Below are positions 5,834 to 8,385 of a stretch of 8,385 bases of DNA, one piece after another. The position numbers and the translations under genes are program-made. The stretch lies in contig CAMBTF010000058.1 of NCBI GenBank assembly GCA_945870545.1, positions 1-8,385 of the forward strand, given 5' to 3'. The notes under the pieces are model-generated. The model saw nothing but the letters and a program-made list of their open reading frames with translations. It did not search any database and had not been told where the DNA came from. Within the stretch, counting starts at the first letter, position 1. Each line of letters begins with the position of its first letter. This stretch comes from Akkermansia muciniphila. GTDB lineage: Bacteria; Verrucomicrobiota; Verrucomicrobiia; Verrucomicrobiales; Akkermansiaceae.

Positions 5834-8385
<2,552 letters not shown>

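Overview
The window is a GC-rich chromosomal segment from a Gram-negative-type bacterium. The head of a division and cell-wall (dcw) cluster lies on the minus strand, and gyrB lies on the plus strand. The gene order mraZ-rsmH-ftsL-ftsI-murE is the classical dcw order. GyrB carries the long insertion, about 170 residues, between its Toprim core and its C-terminal tail that is typical of Gram-negative GyrB. My impression is a Verrucomicrobiota-like genome, but this is inference from protein style and was not tested by a search.

Layout, left to right. Positions 1-1202 hold the N-terminal 400 codons of murE (minus, cut by the window edge). Next come ftsI (1208-3133), a small FtsL-like protein (3130-3474, overlapping ftsI by GTGA) and rsmH (3508-4506, with a possible longer start at 4764). 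mraZ follows (4810-5268, alternative GTG start at 5286). An intergenic region of about 750 bases then holds the mraZ control region, an AT-rich stretch with several perfect palindromes, a tRNA-Val(UAC) gene on the minus strand (5734-5808) and a 12-bp tandem repeat. gyrB starts at 6023 and runs off the right end at codon 787.

How the genes work together. MraZ is the autoregulator usually found at the head of dcw. RsmH methylates 16S rRNA. FtsL and FtsI belong to the septal peptidoglycan machinery, and MurE makes the peptidoglycan precursor. Short spacings and overlaps suggest one transcript from mraZ towards murE. The mraZ upstream region has two AAAGTGT direct repeats at 10-bp spacing, matching the MraZ box described in Mollicutes. 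They are fused to a perfect consensus DnaA box, TTATCCACA.

The most unusual structure is between mraZ and rsmH. Four hairpins alternate there in two types. Type A has an identical 17-nt loop and type B an identical 6-nt loop, and within each type the stems differ in sequence but each is self-complementary. They form two A-B units about 105-108 bp apart and fall in the doubtful N-terminal extension of rsmH. This constant-loop, variable-stem design is unlike classical REP elements and is the main candidate here for an undescribed repeat or RNA element.
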